A stretch of 15,944 bases of DNA from an uncultured Clostridia bacterium (GTDB taxonomy: Bacteria > Bacillota > Clostridia > Oscillospirales > Acutalibacteraceae): NCBI GenBank assembly GCA_937877675.1, contig CALEIS010000087.1:1-15944 (forward strand), written 5' to 3'. Under the pieces are notes generated by a model. It made no database searches. It was not told the DNA's origin and was given only the letters and a program-made list of their open reading frames with translations. The translations under genes were made by a program, and so were the position numbers. Below, in pieces: positions 6,460-13,474 of the stretch (position 1 is the stretch's first letter; every line of letters begins with the position of its first letter).

Positions 6460-8109
6460 TTATTCCTCCTCGATTTTTACGCCAAGACTTTTTGCCTTTG
6501 ATACAAGGTCAGAAAGTGGATTTTTTTGTGTTTCTTCTTGCTTATTGTTATAAACAGCAAGAGTATATGTTTTGCCAGTTACTTCTGCAACGGCAGATTT
6601 TATTGTTTTAGAATAGTCACCTGTTTTAAGATAAAGTTCAAGTACAGGTGAACCTTTAATTAGTAAATATTTATCCTGATGGATAAACGCTGTTGAACCA
6701 GTGAGCATAGCAATCATGCTCTTGTCTTGTGAGAAAAGTTTTTCAAGGACTTCTGGCCAACTACCAAAAGGAACAGTTCCTGTATTTTTAGGAACAATTT
6801 TTTCTTCCTGTGGAGCAGGTGGTGGCTCGGGAAGTGGAGTTTCCTCTCTTTCAGGTTCTTTCTTTTCTTCAACAACTGGTTTTTGTGTATTTTCAACCTT
6901 TTCAGGTTTCGCTTCTGTTTGTACTGGTGCAGGGACAGGAGCTTCTGCTTTAACTGTAATTTTGCCTGATGCAATTGCATTTTCAAGTTCGCTAAGACGA
7001 CGAAGAATAGCATTCATATCTGCATCAAGACTTGGTGTGCAAAGACGAATTATGCAAAGTTCTGCACTTGTTCTTCTGTTTGCACCTTGTTTCATTGTGG
7101 ATGCAGACGCAGTAAGCACATCAATACATGACATGATTGTTGCAAGAGTTGTTTTTGCACTCTGTTGACGGATGATTTCAATTTCACCTTGTGAACAGAT
7201 AATCATATCCTGAAAATTCTTAACAGCCTTTGAAACCATAAGATTTCTAAAATGGCTTGTAAGCTCAGTTATAAGTCTTTCCATATCGCAGGAGTCGTTA
7301 TATAACTTATTGACAACTTCCAATGCCTTTGCAGCATCTTTTTCTAAAATACAGTCACAAAGCTCAAAAATATGTTCTCTACCTGCAAGACCTGCACTGT
7401 TTGCAACAACAGCAGAGTCGATTATTCCTTCATAAGATGAGCAACGGTCCAAAAGTGAAAGAGCATCACGCATAGCACCGTCTGCAATTCGAGCAATAAG
7501 CATAGCACCGTCATCAGAAATTTGAAGATTTTCTTTCTCGGCAACCTCTTTAAGTCTTCCAGCAATTGCTTCAGGTGGGATTCGTTTAAAATCAAATCTC
7601 TGGCAACGGGAAAGAATAGTTGAAGGCAATTTATGCACTTCAGTAGTTGCAAGAATGAAAATTACATGTGCAGGTGGCTCTTCAAGAGTTTTGAGAAGTG
7701 CATTAAAAGCACCGATTGAGAGCATATGCACCTCGTCGATAATATAAACTCTGTACTTTGCATTTGCAGGAGTGAAGTTTGCTTCCTCTCGCAAGTCACG
7801 GATATTATCAACACCATTATTTGATGCAGCGTCGATTTCGATTATATCAAGAATTGCACCTGAATCAATGCCCTTACAGATTTCACAGTTGTTACAAGGA
7901 TTTCCGTCGTGGGAATCGATACAGTTGACTGCTTTTGCAAGGATTTTTGCACAGGAGGTTTTACCTGTTCCACGAGAACCTGTAAAAAGATATGCATGAC
8001 TTGTTTTGCCTGTTTTTACAGCATTTTCAAGTGTTTTTGTAATATGCTCCTGACCAACCACATCAGTAAAGGTTGAAGGTCGATATTTTCGGTAAAAAGC
8101 ACGATACAT
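6460..8109 (-). CDS. dnaX: DNA polymerase III subunits gamma/tau
   Basis: DnaX is the ATPase of the clamp loader; it loads the sliding clamp and, in the tau form, ties polymerases together at the fork. The 549-aa product has Walker A GSRGTGKT (44-51), zinc-binding cysteines (63, 72, 75, 78), Walker B IIDEVHML (123-130), sensor-1 ATTE (154-157) and the SRC motif (167-169). A Pro/Glu-rich linker (about 395-450) leads to a small C-terminal domain, shorter than tau of E. coli. The start at 8109 has an AAAGGAGGAG site. It is the first protein gene after the SRP RNA, with only 26 bases between them, so it probably relies on the SRP RNA promoter. Confidence 0.97.
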   Translation of the reverse strand: MYRAFYRKYRPSTFTDVVGQEHITKTLENAVKTGKTSHAYLFTGSRGTGKTSCAKILAKAVNCIDSHDGNPCNNCEICKGIDSGAILDIIEIDAASNNGVDNIRDLREEANFTPANAKYRVYIIDEVHMLSIGAFNALLKTLEEPPAHVIFILATTEVHKLPSTILSRCQRFDFKRIPPEAIAGRLKEVAEKENLQISDDGAMLIARIADGAMRDALSLLDRCSSYEGIIDSAVVANSAGLAGREHIFELCDCILEKDAAKALEVVNKLYNDSCDMERLITELTSHFRNLMVSKAVKNFQDMIICSQGEIEIIRQQSAKTTLATIMSCIDVLTASASTMKQGANRRTSAELCIIRLCTPSLDADMNAILRRLSELENAIASGKITVKAEAPVPAPVQTEAKPEKVENTQKPVVEEKKEPEREETPLPEPPPAPQEEKIVPKNTGTVPFGSWPEVLEKLFSQDKSMIAMLTGSTAFIHQDKYLLIKGSPVLELYLKTGDYSKTIKSAVAEVTGKTYTLAVYNNKQEETQKNPLSDLVSKAKSLGVKIEEE

Positions 8110-8135
8110 AACTTCTCCTCCTTTGGTATCAAAAA

Positions 8136-8275
8136 TGCCTTAACTCAGTCATGTGTCGTGCAGGCAGACTGTGGCGCCCGATGCAAACCGTTTAATGCTG
8201 CTCGGTTCCCCGCCTGACATGGTTCACGGCGCTTCGCCGCACAGGACCCACACGGCACACGACTGAATTAAGGCA
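8136..8275 (-). ncRNA. ffs: Signal recognition particle RNA (4.5S/scRNA)
   Basis: This is the RNA core of the signal recognition particle, which targets nascent membrane proteins with Ffh. The conserved domain IV hairpin lies at 8218-8197 on the minus strand (GUCAGG, a GGGGAACC tip, then GAGCAGC). A long terminal helix joins the two ends (TGCCTTAA at 8275-8268 with TTAAGGCA at 8143-8136), continuing through CAGTCGTGTG/CACATGACTG. A T run (8135-8131) follows the 3' strand. A position immediately upstream of dnaX is the same as scr in Bacillus subtilis. The length of about 140 nt is between the small and large bacterial types. The exact ends are inferred from the helix. Confidence 0.88.
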
Positions 8276-8293
8276 AATTTATTTAGTCAAGTA

Positions 8294-8322
8294 ATTATAC
8301 TATATATGAATCACAATTTCAA
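8294..8322 (-). promoter_or_regulatory. Sigma-A promoter of the SRP RNA-dnaX operon
   Basis: On the minus strand TTGAAA (8322-8317) and a perfect TATAAT (8299-8294) are 17 bp apart. The expected start is near 8287, about 12 bases before the SRP RNA helix. Confidence 0.88.
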
Positions 8323-8345
8323 GAGAAAAATATATACTATTTTTA

Positions 8346-8374
8346 TTGTAGAGAAAAAGAATTTGTGATAAAAT
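8346..8374 (+). promoter_or_regulatory. Promoter of the GH20-glpK operon
   Basis: TTGTAG (8346-8351), a 17-bp spacer and TAAAAT (8369-8374) with an extended TG (8366-8367) lie 42 bases upstream of the GH20 start. It diverges from the SRP RNA promoter, with about 23 bases between the two -35 boxes. Confidence 0.6.
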
Positions 8375-8416
8375 CAATATGTATAAACTAATTCTATATT
8401 TTAGGGAGAAGAAAAG

Positions 8417-10006
8417 ATGTTTAACATAATCCCACAACCGATTAGCATACTTATAAATCAAAGTGAAAAAGGGTTCACACTTCACACGGGGACTACTATT
8501 TCGCCATATCCTTTCACAGAAGATTTAATAAATTTTGCCAAGAAACAATTTGGCAAAAAAATCATTATGCACGAAGATACTGGTGAAGAAAGAAGTATTA
8601 TTTTAAAACTTGATGACAGTATTGAGCATGAGGAAGGATATACCATAAAATGTGAAAATCGAAGAGTTTTCATAAATGCGAAAACTGAGGCAGGTCTTTT
8701 CTATGGTTTGCAGACGCTAAAACAGTTGCTCTTGCAGACAGAAGGCAAAATTCCACATGTGGAAATCACGGACTATCCTCGTTTTGCATATCGTGGATAT
8801 ATGCTTGACTGTGGAAGATATTTCTATACAGTTGATGAAGTAAAGAGAATTGTTGACCTTATGGCACTTCATAAGTTAAATGCTCTTCATTGGCATTTAA
8901 CAGAGGACCAGGGTTGGCGAGTTGAAATAAAAAAATATCCGTTACTTACTGAAAAAGGTTCAAAAAGAAGTCACACAAACTTCAATAACAAGCCTCATGG
9001 TGGATATTATACACAGGATGAGATAAAAGAAATTGTCACATATTGTCACGATAGAAAAATAAAGGTTATTCCTGAATTTGATATTCCTGGTCATATGGTG
9101 GCTGCGATTTCTTGTTATCCATATCTTTCATGTCTTGACCGTGGCCTTGAGGTTGCAACTCATTGGGGTGTTAAGCACGATATTCTTTGTGCAGGTAAAG
9201 AAAGTTCATATCAGTTTGTCTATGATGTGCTTGATGAACTTATTGAACTTTTCCCTGATAAGGTTATTCATATCGGTGGTGACGAGGCAGTTAAAATGCG
9301 CTGGAAAAACTGTCCACATTGTCAGGCTGTAATTAAGGAAAAAGGTCTTAAAGACGAAGATGAATTACAGATGTACTTCATGACTAAGGTCAATGAATAT
9401 CTCGAAAACAAGGGCTATTCTTCTGTTATGTGGAATTATGACACAAACGGTGGTACAGAAGAATTGAGTACAAATATTGCATGGAATGTTTGCGGAATGG
9501 GTAACGATGACAAGTTAATCCGTGAAGAGATTAAACGTGGAAGAAAAATGATTAACACTAAATGTTATCCATATTATTTTGATTTCCCATACGGTTGGAA
9601 TACTCTTAAAATGGTTTGTAACGATGATGGTGCTTTGACTGAAGATGATGAAGAAACTTTCGGCATTGAGGCTCAGATGTGGACCGAATATGTTCCTAAT
9701 ATGAAACGCCTTGAATTCCTTACATTCCCTCGTCTTGGTGCTATGGCAGAAAATGCATGGGCAGAAAAGGGATATCCATCATTTTCTACATTTGTGCATA
9801 AAGCACCTGATTATTATAAATTGTTGGATTTCTATAAAGTGCAATATGCACCACTCAAAAAAGCGTGTCCGTCATTTATTTATAAACACGCATCATCCCT
9901 TTGGTTTAAACGCCGTGTTTTCCATTGGGAAGGATTGCACAATTTGATTGACGATAAGAAAGCTGAAAGGGAAGCAGCCATTCTTAAAGCAAAGTTAGAA
10001 AAATAA
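8417..10006 (+). CDS. Cytoplasmic beta-N-acetylhexosaminidase, glycoside hydrolase family 20
   Basis: This 529-aa enzyme removes terminal beta-linked GlcNAc or GalNAc by substrate-assisted catalysis. The N-terminal GH20b-like domain (about 1-118) precedes the TIM barrel. The barrel contains FAYRGYMLDCGRYF, HWHLTEDQGWR (158-168), IPEFDIPGHM, the catalytic pair Asp289-Glu290 in HIGGDEA, and WTEYV near the end. There is no signal peptide, so the substrate is likely an imported di- or oligosaccharide from mucin, host glycan, chitin or recycled peptidoglycan; no transporter lies in the window. GGGAGA 7 bases before the ATG fixes the start. glpK follows after 40 bases with no terminator between, suggesting an operon. 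Confidence 0.93.
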   Translation: MFNIIPQPISILINQSEKGFTLHTGTTISPYPFTEDLINFAKKQFGKKIIMHEDTGEERSIILKLDDSIEHEEGYTIKCENRRVFINAKTEAGLFYGLQTLKQLLLQTEGKIPHVEITDYPRFAYRGYMLDCGRYFYTVDEVKRIVDLMALHKLNALHWHLTEDQGWRVEIKKYPLLTEKGSKRSHTNFNNKPHGGYYTQDEIKEIVTYCHDRKIKVIPEFDIPGHMVAAISCYPYLSCLDRGLEVATHWGVKHDILCAGKESSYQFVYDVLDELIELFPDKVIHIGGDEAVKMRWKNCPHCQAVIKEKGLKDEDELQMYFMTKVNEYLENKGYSSVMWNYDTNGGTEELSTNIAWNVCGMGNDDKLIREEIKRGRKMINTKCYPYYFDFPYGWNTLKMVCNDDGALTEDDEETFGIEAQMWTEYVPNMKRLEFLTFPRLGAMAENAWAEKGYPSFSTFVHKAPDYYKLLDFYKVQYAPLKKACPSFIYKHASSLWFKRRVFHWEGLHNLIDDKKAEREAAILKAKLEK

Positions 10007-10046
10007 AAAAGGGTTAATGATATAGATTTAAGAGGTGTTATACAAA

Positions 10047-11555
10047 ATGAAAAAATATGTACTTGCTCTTGACCAGGGAACAACAAGTTCACGTGCTATT
10101 CTTTTTGATAGAAACGGAAATATCTGTTATAAGGCACAGCATGAATTTACACAGATTTATCCACATACAGGTTGGGTTGAACATAATCCTATGGAAATTC
10201 TCTTTTCACAGTTACAATCCGTAATGGAGGTTCTTGCAAAAAGTAAAGCAACTGTTGAGGATATTGCTTCAATTGGTATAACCAACCAACGTGAAACAAC
10301 AATCGTATGGGACAAATCAACAGGCAAGCCGGTTTACAATGCAATTGTATGGCAATGTAGAAGAACTGCTGATGTTTGTGAAACAATCAAGGCAGACGAA
10401 GAATTAACACAGTATATCAAAGAACATACAGGCCTTGTTGTGGATGCTTATTTCTCTGCAACAAAGATTAAGTGGATTCTTGACAATGTTGAGGGTGCAA
10501 GAGAATTGGCAGAGAGAGGTCAACTTCTTTTCGGTACAGTTGAAACTTGGCTTATCTGGAATCTTACAGGTGGTGCTGTTCATATTACAGACTATTCAAA
10601 CGCATCAAGAACAATGCTCTTTGATGTTGATAAGCTTTGCTGGGACGAATATCTTTGTAAAAAACTTGATATTCCTATGTCAATGCTTCCAACTTGTGAG
10701 CCTTCCAGTAAGATTTATGGTAAGGTTGCAAAGAGTGTTATGGGTATTGAAGAATTGGCAGGTGTGCCAATTTCAGGTGCAATCGGTGACCAGCCTGCAG
10801 CTCTTTTTGGTCAGGGATGCTTCGAAAAAGGTCAGGCAAAAAATACATACGGTACAGGCTGTTTCTTGCTTATGAACACAGGTGAAAAGAGAGTAGAATC
10901 AAAAAATAATCTCGTTACAGGTGTTGCTTGGGGCCTTGACGGAAAAGTAACCTATGCTATTGAAGGTTCTGCATTCAATGCAGGTTCAGTTATCAAGTGG
11001 CTTCGTGATGATTTACAGCTTATTCCTTCTGCTCGTCGTTGTGATGAACTTGCAGAAAGCGTTCCAAATGCAAATGGTGTGTATTTTGTTCCTGCTTTTA
11101 CAGGACTTGGTGCTCCTTATTGGGATATGTATGCACGTGGCACAATCGTAGGTCTTACACGTGGTGCAAACGCTGCTCATATTTGCCGTAGTGTTCTTGA
11201 AGCAATTGCATATCAGATGACAGATTTGCTTGAAGCTATGAAACAGGATTCAGAAATCCAACTTTCTGAACTTCGTGTTGACGGTGGTGCATCCGTAAGT
11301 AACATTATGATGCAGATTCAGGCAGATATGATTAGAACAAATGTTAATAGACCAAAAATGGTTGAAACAACTGCAATCGGTGCAGCATATCTTGCAGGTC
11401 TTGCTGTTGGTTTTTGGAAAGATACTGAAGAAATTCAGAAAATCCGTGAAGTAGATAGAGTTTTCGAGCCACAGATGGATATGGAAAAACGTGAAAAGAG
11501 ATATAAAGGTTGGCTTCGTGCAGTTGAACGCTCAAGAGATTGGGTAGAGCACTAA
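10047..11555 (+). CDS. glpK: Glycerol kinase
   Basis: GlpK phosphorylates glycerol to glycerol-3-phosphate with ATP. The 502-aa FGGY-family protein has LALDQGTTSSRA (6-17), TNQRET, the GAIGDQPAALFGQGC and NTYGTGCF segments, GLGAPYWD and the ELRVDGGAS signature. The ATG at 10047 with AGAGGTG (10031-10037) is chosen over a GTG at 10035, which would add four residues and lie within the binding site. Many low-G+C Gram-positive GlpK proteins carry an activating His that is phosphorylated by HPr in the loop before the GDQ motif. The corresponding stretch here (SSKIYG to GDQ) has no His, so this control is probably absent. No glpF or glpD lies in the window. Confidence 0.96.
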   Translation: MKKYVLALDQGTTSSRAILFDRNGNICYKAQHEFTQIYPHTGWVEHNPMEILFSQLQSVMEVLAKSKATVEDIASIGITNQRETTIVWDKSTGKPVYNAIVWQCRRTADVCETIKADEELTQYIKEHTGLVVDAYFSATKIKWILDNVEGARELAERGQLLFGTVETWLIWNLTGGAVHITDYSNASRTMLFDVDKLCWDEYLCKKLDIPMSMLPTCEPSSKIYGKVAKSVMGIEELAGVPISGAIGDQPAALFGQGCFEKGQAKNTYGTGCFLLMNTGEKRVESKNNLVTGVAWGLDGKVTYAIEGSAFNAGSVIKWLRDDLQLIPSARRCDELAESVPNANGVYFVPAFTGLGAPYWDMYARGTIVGLTRGANAAHICRSVLEAIAYQMTDLLEAMKQDSEIQLSELRVDGGASVSNIMMQIQADMIRTNVNRPKMVETTAIGAAYLAGLAVGFWKDTEEIQKIREVDRVFEPQMDMEKREKRYKGWLRAVERSRDWVEH

Positions 11556-11830
11556 TGGCAAAAATTTTAATGTTTCGTTCACCAGAAAAATTGATTGAAC
11601 ATTTTTACGAGCATGGCGAACAAACAAAATGTGAATCGGCAGAGGAATATCTCATCAAAGCTAATAAAGTGATACAAAATCCTGACTCGAGGTCCAAATA
11701 TGAAACCGATGAAGACGATAACGACAAGATTTATTATCTTGGAAAAACGGGAGAAATCGTATTTGTATCAATGGATGGATATATTAGGACATATTTTATT
11801 GCAGATGATGAATATTTTGACCGACAATAG
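11555..11830 (+). CDS. Small 91-aa protein coupled to glpK, resembling stand-alone toxin-like RNase-fold domains
   Basis: The ATG at 11555 overlaps the glpK stop codon in TAATG, so its translation is coupled and it belongs to the same transcript, which ends at the terminator at 11856. The acidic product has an N-terminal helical part (SPEKLIEHFYEHG then SAEEYLIKANKVI), an acidic linker and a C-terminal beta part ending GEIVFVSMDGYIRTYF. The HG...A.EY...A and DGxIRTYF pattern recalls, from memory, domains at the C-termini of CdiA-type and phage-head-linked BECR-fold nucleases. This is only a pattern resemblance; no catalytic residues are proven. It has no signal peptide or membrane helix and could equally be a small conserved protein of unknown function. 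Confidence 0.8.
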   Translation: MAKILMFRSPEKLIEHFYEHGEQTKCESAEEYLIKANKVIQNPDSRSKYETDEDDNDKIYYLGKTGEIVFVSMDGYIRTYFIADDEYFDRQ

Positions 11831-11844
11831 ATAAAAAAGCTTAT

Positions 11845-11927
11845 AAAAAAACCTAAACCCCATCGGAATTAACCGATGGGGTTCCTTTTTCACCTATCCG
11901 AAGGACAGGGTATAACCTATATAAGAC
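11845..11927 (-). ncRNA. Candidate small RNA, about 83 nt
   Basis: A near-consensus promoter points leftward into a gap with no protein gene. The predicted transcript starts near 11927, forms a first hairpin (CCTGTCC, 11909-11903, with GGATAGG, 11899-11893, loop 3 nt), has a short purine-rich single strand (GTGAAAAAGGA) and ends in the strong terminator hairpin plus seven T. Two hairpins with a GGTGAAAAAGGA linker are typical of a regulatory RNA; the linker could pair with C/U-rich sequence or mimic a ribosome binding site. I do not recognise a known family. Ends are estimated. Confidence 0.6.
11856..11890. terminator. Bidirectional terminator between the glpK operon and the small RNA
   Basis: An 11-bp perfect stem (AACCCCATCGG, 11856-11866, with 11873-11883) has a 6-nt loop. 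The plus strand continues CCTTTTT; the minus strand has seven T from 11851 to 11845. It serves the glpK operon from the left and the candidate small RNA, and possibly ogg, from the right. Confidence 0.92.
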
Positions 11928-11933
11928 TTGTGT

Positions 11934-11962
11934 ATAATAGCACAAAACAACTGACTTGTCAA
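11934..11962 (-). promoter_or_regulatory. Near-consensus sigma-A promoter for the candidate small RNA
   Basis: On the minus strand a perfect TTGACA (11962-11957), a 17-bp spacer and TATTAT (11939-11934) lie just downstream of the ogg stop codon and upstream of no protein gene. Confidence 0.8.
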
Positions 11963-11977
11963 ATATACAGATAATTT

Positions 11978-12778
11978 TTATCTATCCTGCATCCTTCTCC
12001 AATGGAAAAGATACTGTTGAGCAATACCTTCTGTACCTTTTGTGCATTCAGGCAACCCATTGGGATACATTTCTGACATAATCCTTTTTACCCATACATC
12101 AATAGGAAATGCATCAATTTTATGGAAACCATAAAGCAAGGTGCATTCTGCAACCTTTGCGCCAACACCTTTGATTTTCTGCAATTCCTCTCTACCAAAT
12201 TCTATAGGACTTTCGTCAATTTTTTTAAAATCAATTTCACCACTTGCCACTTTTTGTGCTGCATCAATTATGTATTTTGCACGGAATCCTGCTCGTAATG
12301 GGGCTAGGTCTTCCACATTGAGCTTTGACAATTTTTCAGCAGAAGGAAAAGATTTTTTGCCGCTTTCACCATCACCGAATTCTTCGCAAAGGCGTTCAAT
12401 GATTCCCTTGATTCGTGGAATGTTGTTGTTTTGTGAAATGATAAATGAACAAAGTGCCTCCCAAGGTTCTTGACGAAGAATTCTGATGCCATTGTATTCA
12501 TTAACAGCAAGTTGGAGATGTTTATCGTCATAAGAAGATACGATTTTTTCGTAATCACAATCAAGGTCGAAGTATATTGTCCAAATATTTTTGAAGTCAT
12601 CCTCTGTGCAGTTGTAAATTATAATTTCATTTTCAGTCTGTTCGATTTCTATGTACTTTCCATAAGCCACACCTTGCCAGATGTTGCCATTATTGGTCCA
12701 ACGAAAAGCTTGACCACAGTCAAGACAAAGTGAAAGATTAAAGGTTTTAGGAGAGGGGATACGATAAATATTATTCAT
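11978..12778 (-). CDS. ogg: 8-oxoguanine DNA glycosylase/AP lyase, OGG1 type
   Basis: This base-excision repair enzyme removes 8-oxoguanine and nicks the abasic strand. The 266-aa protein has the N-terminal OGG domain (LCLDCGQAFRW, 17-27) and a DNA glycosylase domain (EPWEALCSFIISQNNNIPRI). It also has the helix-hairpin-helix IKGVGAKVAECTLLYGF with the Schiff-base lysine (Lys208), and PIDVW with the catalytic Asp227. Both key residues of human OGG1 are matched, so bifunctional activity is expected. OGG1-type enzymes of this length are common in Clostridia. AAAGGAA lies 8 bases before the ATG. No terminator of its own is seen; readthrough would reach the bidirectional terminator at 11856. Confidence 0.95.
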   Translation of the reverse strand: MNNIYRIPSPKTFNLSLCLDCGQAFRWTNNGNIWQGVAYGKYIEIEQTENEIIIYNCTEDDFKNIWTIYFDLDCDYEKIVSSYDDKHLQLAVNEYNGIRILRQEPWEALCSFIISQNNNIPRIKGIIERLCEEFGDGESGKKSFPSAEKLSKLNVEDLAPLRAGFRAKYIIDAAQKVASGEIDFKKIDESPIEFGREELQKIKGVGAKVAECTLLYGFHKIDAFPIDVWVKRIMSEMYPNGLPECTKGTEGIAQQYLFHWRRMQDR

Positions 12779-13005
12779 AATAAATTCCTTTGCAAAATGA
12801 ACAAAAATAATTAAAAATTCTATCTAAAAACACTAATGTGAAATTGCACAAAAATTTTAGTTAAAAAGTGAATAGGGTATGCTCCATTCTGTATAAATTG
12901 TCAAGCATTTACAACAAATTGTATTTGACATTATTTTAACAAACTTTTTATTTGATTGTCGAAAAACAGGTGAAACCCTACTAAAATATATGAAATCAGG
13001 GTAAG

Positions 13006-13048
13006 TTATAAACATTTTCAACAGAGTTTTCAACAATTTAGTTGAAAA
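13006..13048. repeat. Clustered DnaA-box-like 9-mers and a palindrome
   Basis: TTATAAACA (13006-13014), TTTTCAACA (13015-13023) and a second TTTTCAACA (13027-13035) each differ from the DnaA box TTATCCACA at two positions and lie in the same orientation. The last one forms an inverted repeat with GTTGAAAA (13041-13048) around a 6-base centre. Confidence 0.45.
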
Positions 13049-13071
13049 GTTCTTTATACTATTTGTATAAT
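13042..13071 (+). promoter_or_regulatory. Promoter for the 87-aa gene, with -35 inside a palindrome
   Basis: TTGAAA (13042-13047), an 18-bp spacer and a perfect TATAAT (13066-13071) lie upstream of the 87-aa gene. The -35 box forms half of the inverted repeat, which could be a repressor or DnaA site. A start near 13078 gives a leader of about 130 bases before the ATG at 13211. Confidence 0.65.
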
Positions 13072-13210
13072 TTTCCGTGTAATAATTTTTGGTGAAAATC
13101 CCATATTGACAAATTTTTCTGTAAAATTGTGTACAAAATATAGCATAAATTTGACTAAAAAACCAAAGATAAAACCATAATATTAACAAAAATCTTGTGA
13201 GGATAAAATT

Positions 13211-13474
13211 ATGGTAAAAGGTGTTAATCGTCAGGTGCTTGAAATTCACGAAACAGGTTGCGAATATTTTGAAAAAGCATTGTTTTTTGTCAAACCCGAA
13301 TTCAGTGGGGAGAGTGAGAGTAAGTTGAAATCAAAAGCACTTAACTCTATCTTTAATTCTACCACTATTCCCAAAACAAGGCAACAGAAAATAAAAAGCC
13401 GAGCACTGTATTTTTTGGAAATAACAGCCTCGGCAGGAGTTGGTGCAATCTTGACAGCACTTTTTATAAAATAA
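13211..13474 (+). CDS. Small 87-aa protein with a C-terminal membrane segment, function unknown
   Basis: The ATG at 13211 has a clear GAGGAT ribosome binding site 7 bases upstream. The product opens with MVKGVNRQVLEI, contains an ETGCEYFEKALFFVKPEF segment that looks like a small beta-alpha unit, a basic region rich in Ser and Lys (about 33-63), and a hydrophobic C-terminal segment (about 70-86) that could be a tail anchor. I recall similar short proteins from Oscillospiraceae but know no function. It converges with the aminopeptidase gene, and the two coding regions overlap by 11 bases with no terminator between them. The good ribosome binding site, the promoter upstream and the use of the whole frame make it a real gene. 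Confidence 0.75.
   Translation: MVKGVNRQVLEIHETGCEYFEKALFFVKPEFSGESESKLKSKALNSIFNSTTIPKTRQQKIKSRALYFLEITASAGVGAILTALFIK

Larger units (their letters stand above)
12779..13210. other. 432-bp AT-rich intergenic region between ogg and the 87-aa gene
   Basis: No credible gene lies here. It carries a good plus-strand promoter at 13042-13071, three DnaA-box-like 9-mers at 13006-13035, and an 8-bp inverted repeat (13027-13034 with 13041-13048). There are also outward-facing TTGACA hexamers at 12925-12930 (plus) and 12904-12899 (minus) without good -10 partners, and another plus-strand TTGACA at 13106-13111. Both flanking genes are transcribed away from it. Confidence 0.6.

Noticed and set aside
6701..7168. 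155-codon plus-strand open frame opposite dnaX
   Set aside because: It lies entirely antisense to a dnaX gene with all motifs intact, has low-complexity Ser/Gly-rich content and no ribosome binding site of note.
12857..13249. 130-codon minus-strand open frame in the ogg upstream region
   Set aside because: The product is Phe/Tyr/Ile/Asn-rich as expected from translating AT-rich noncoding DNA, and it overlaps the promoter and start of the 87-aa gene.
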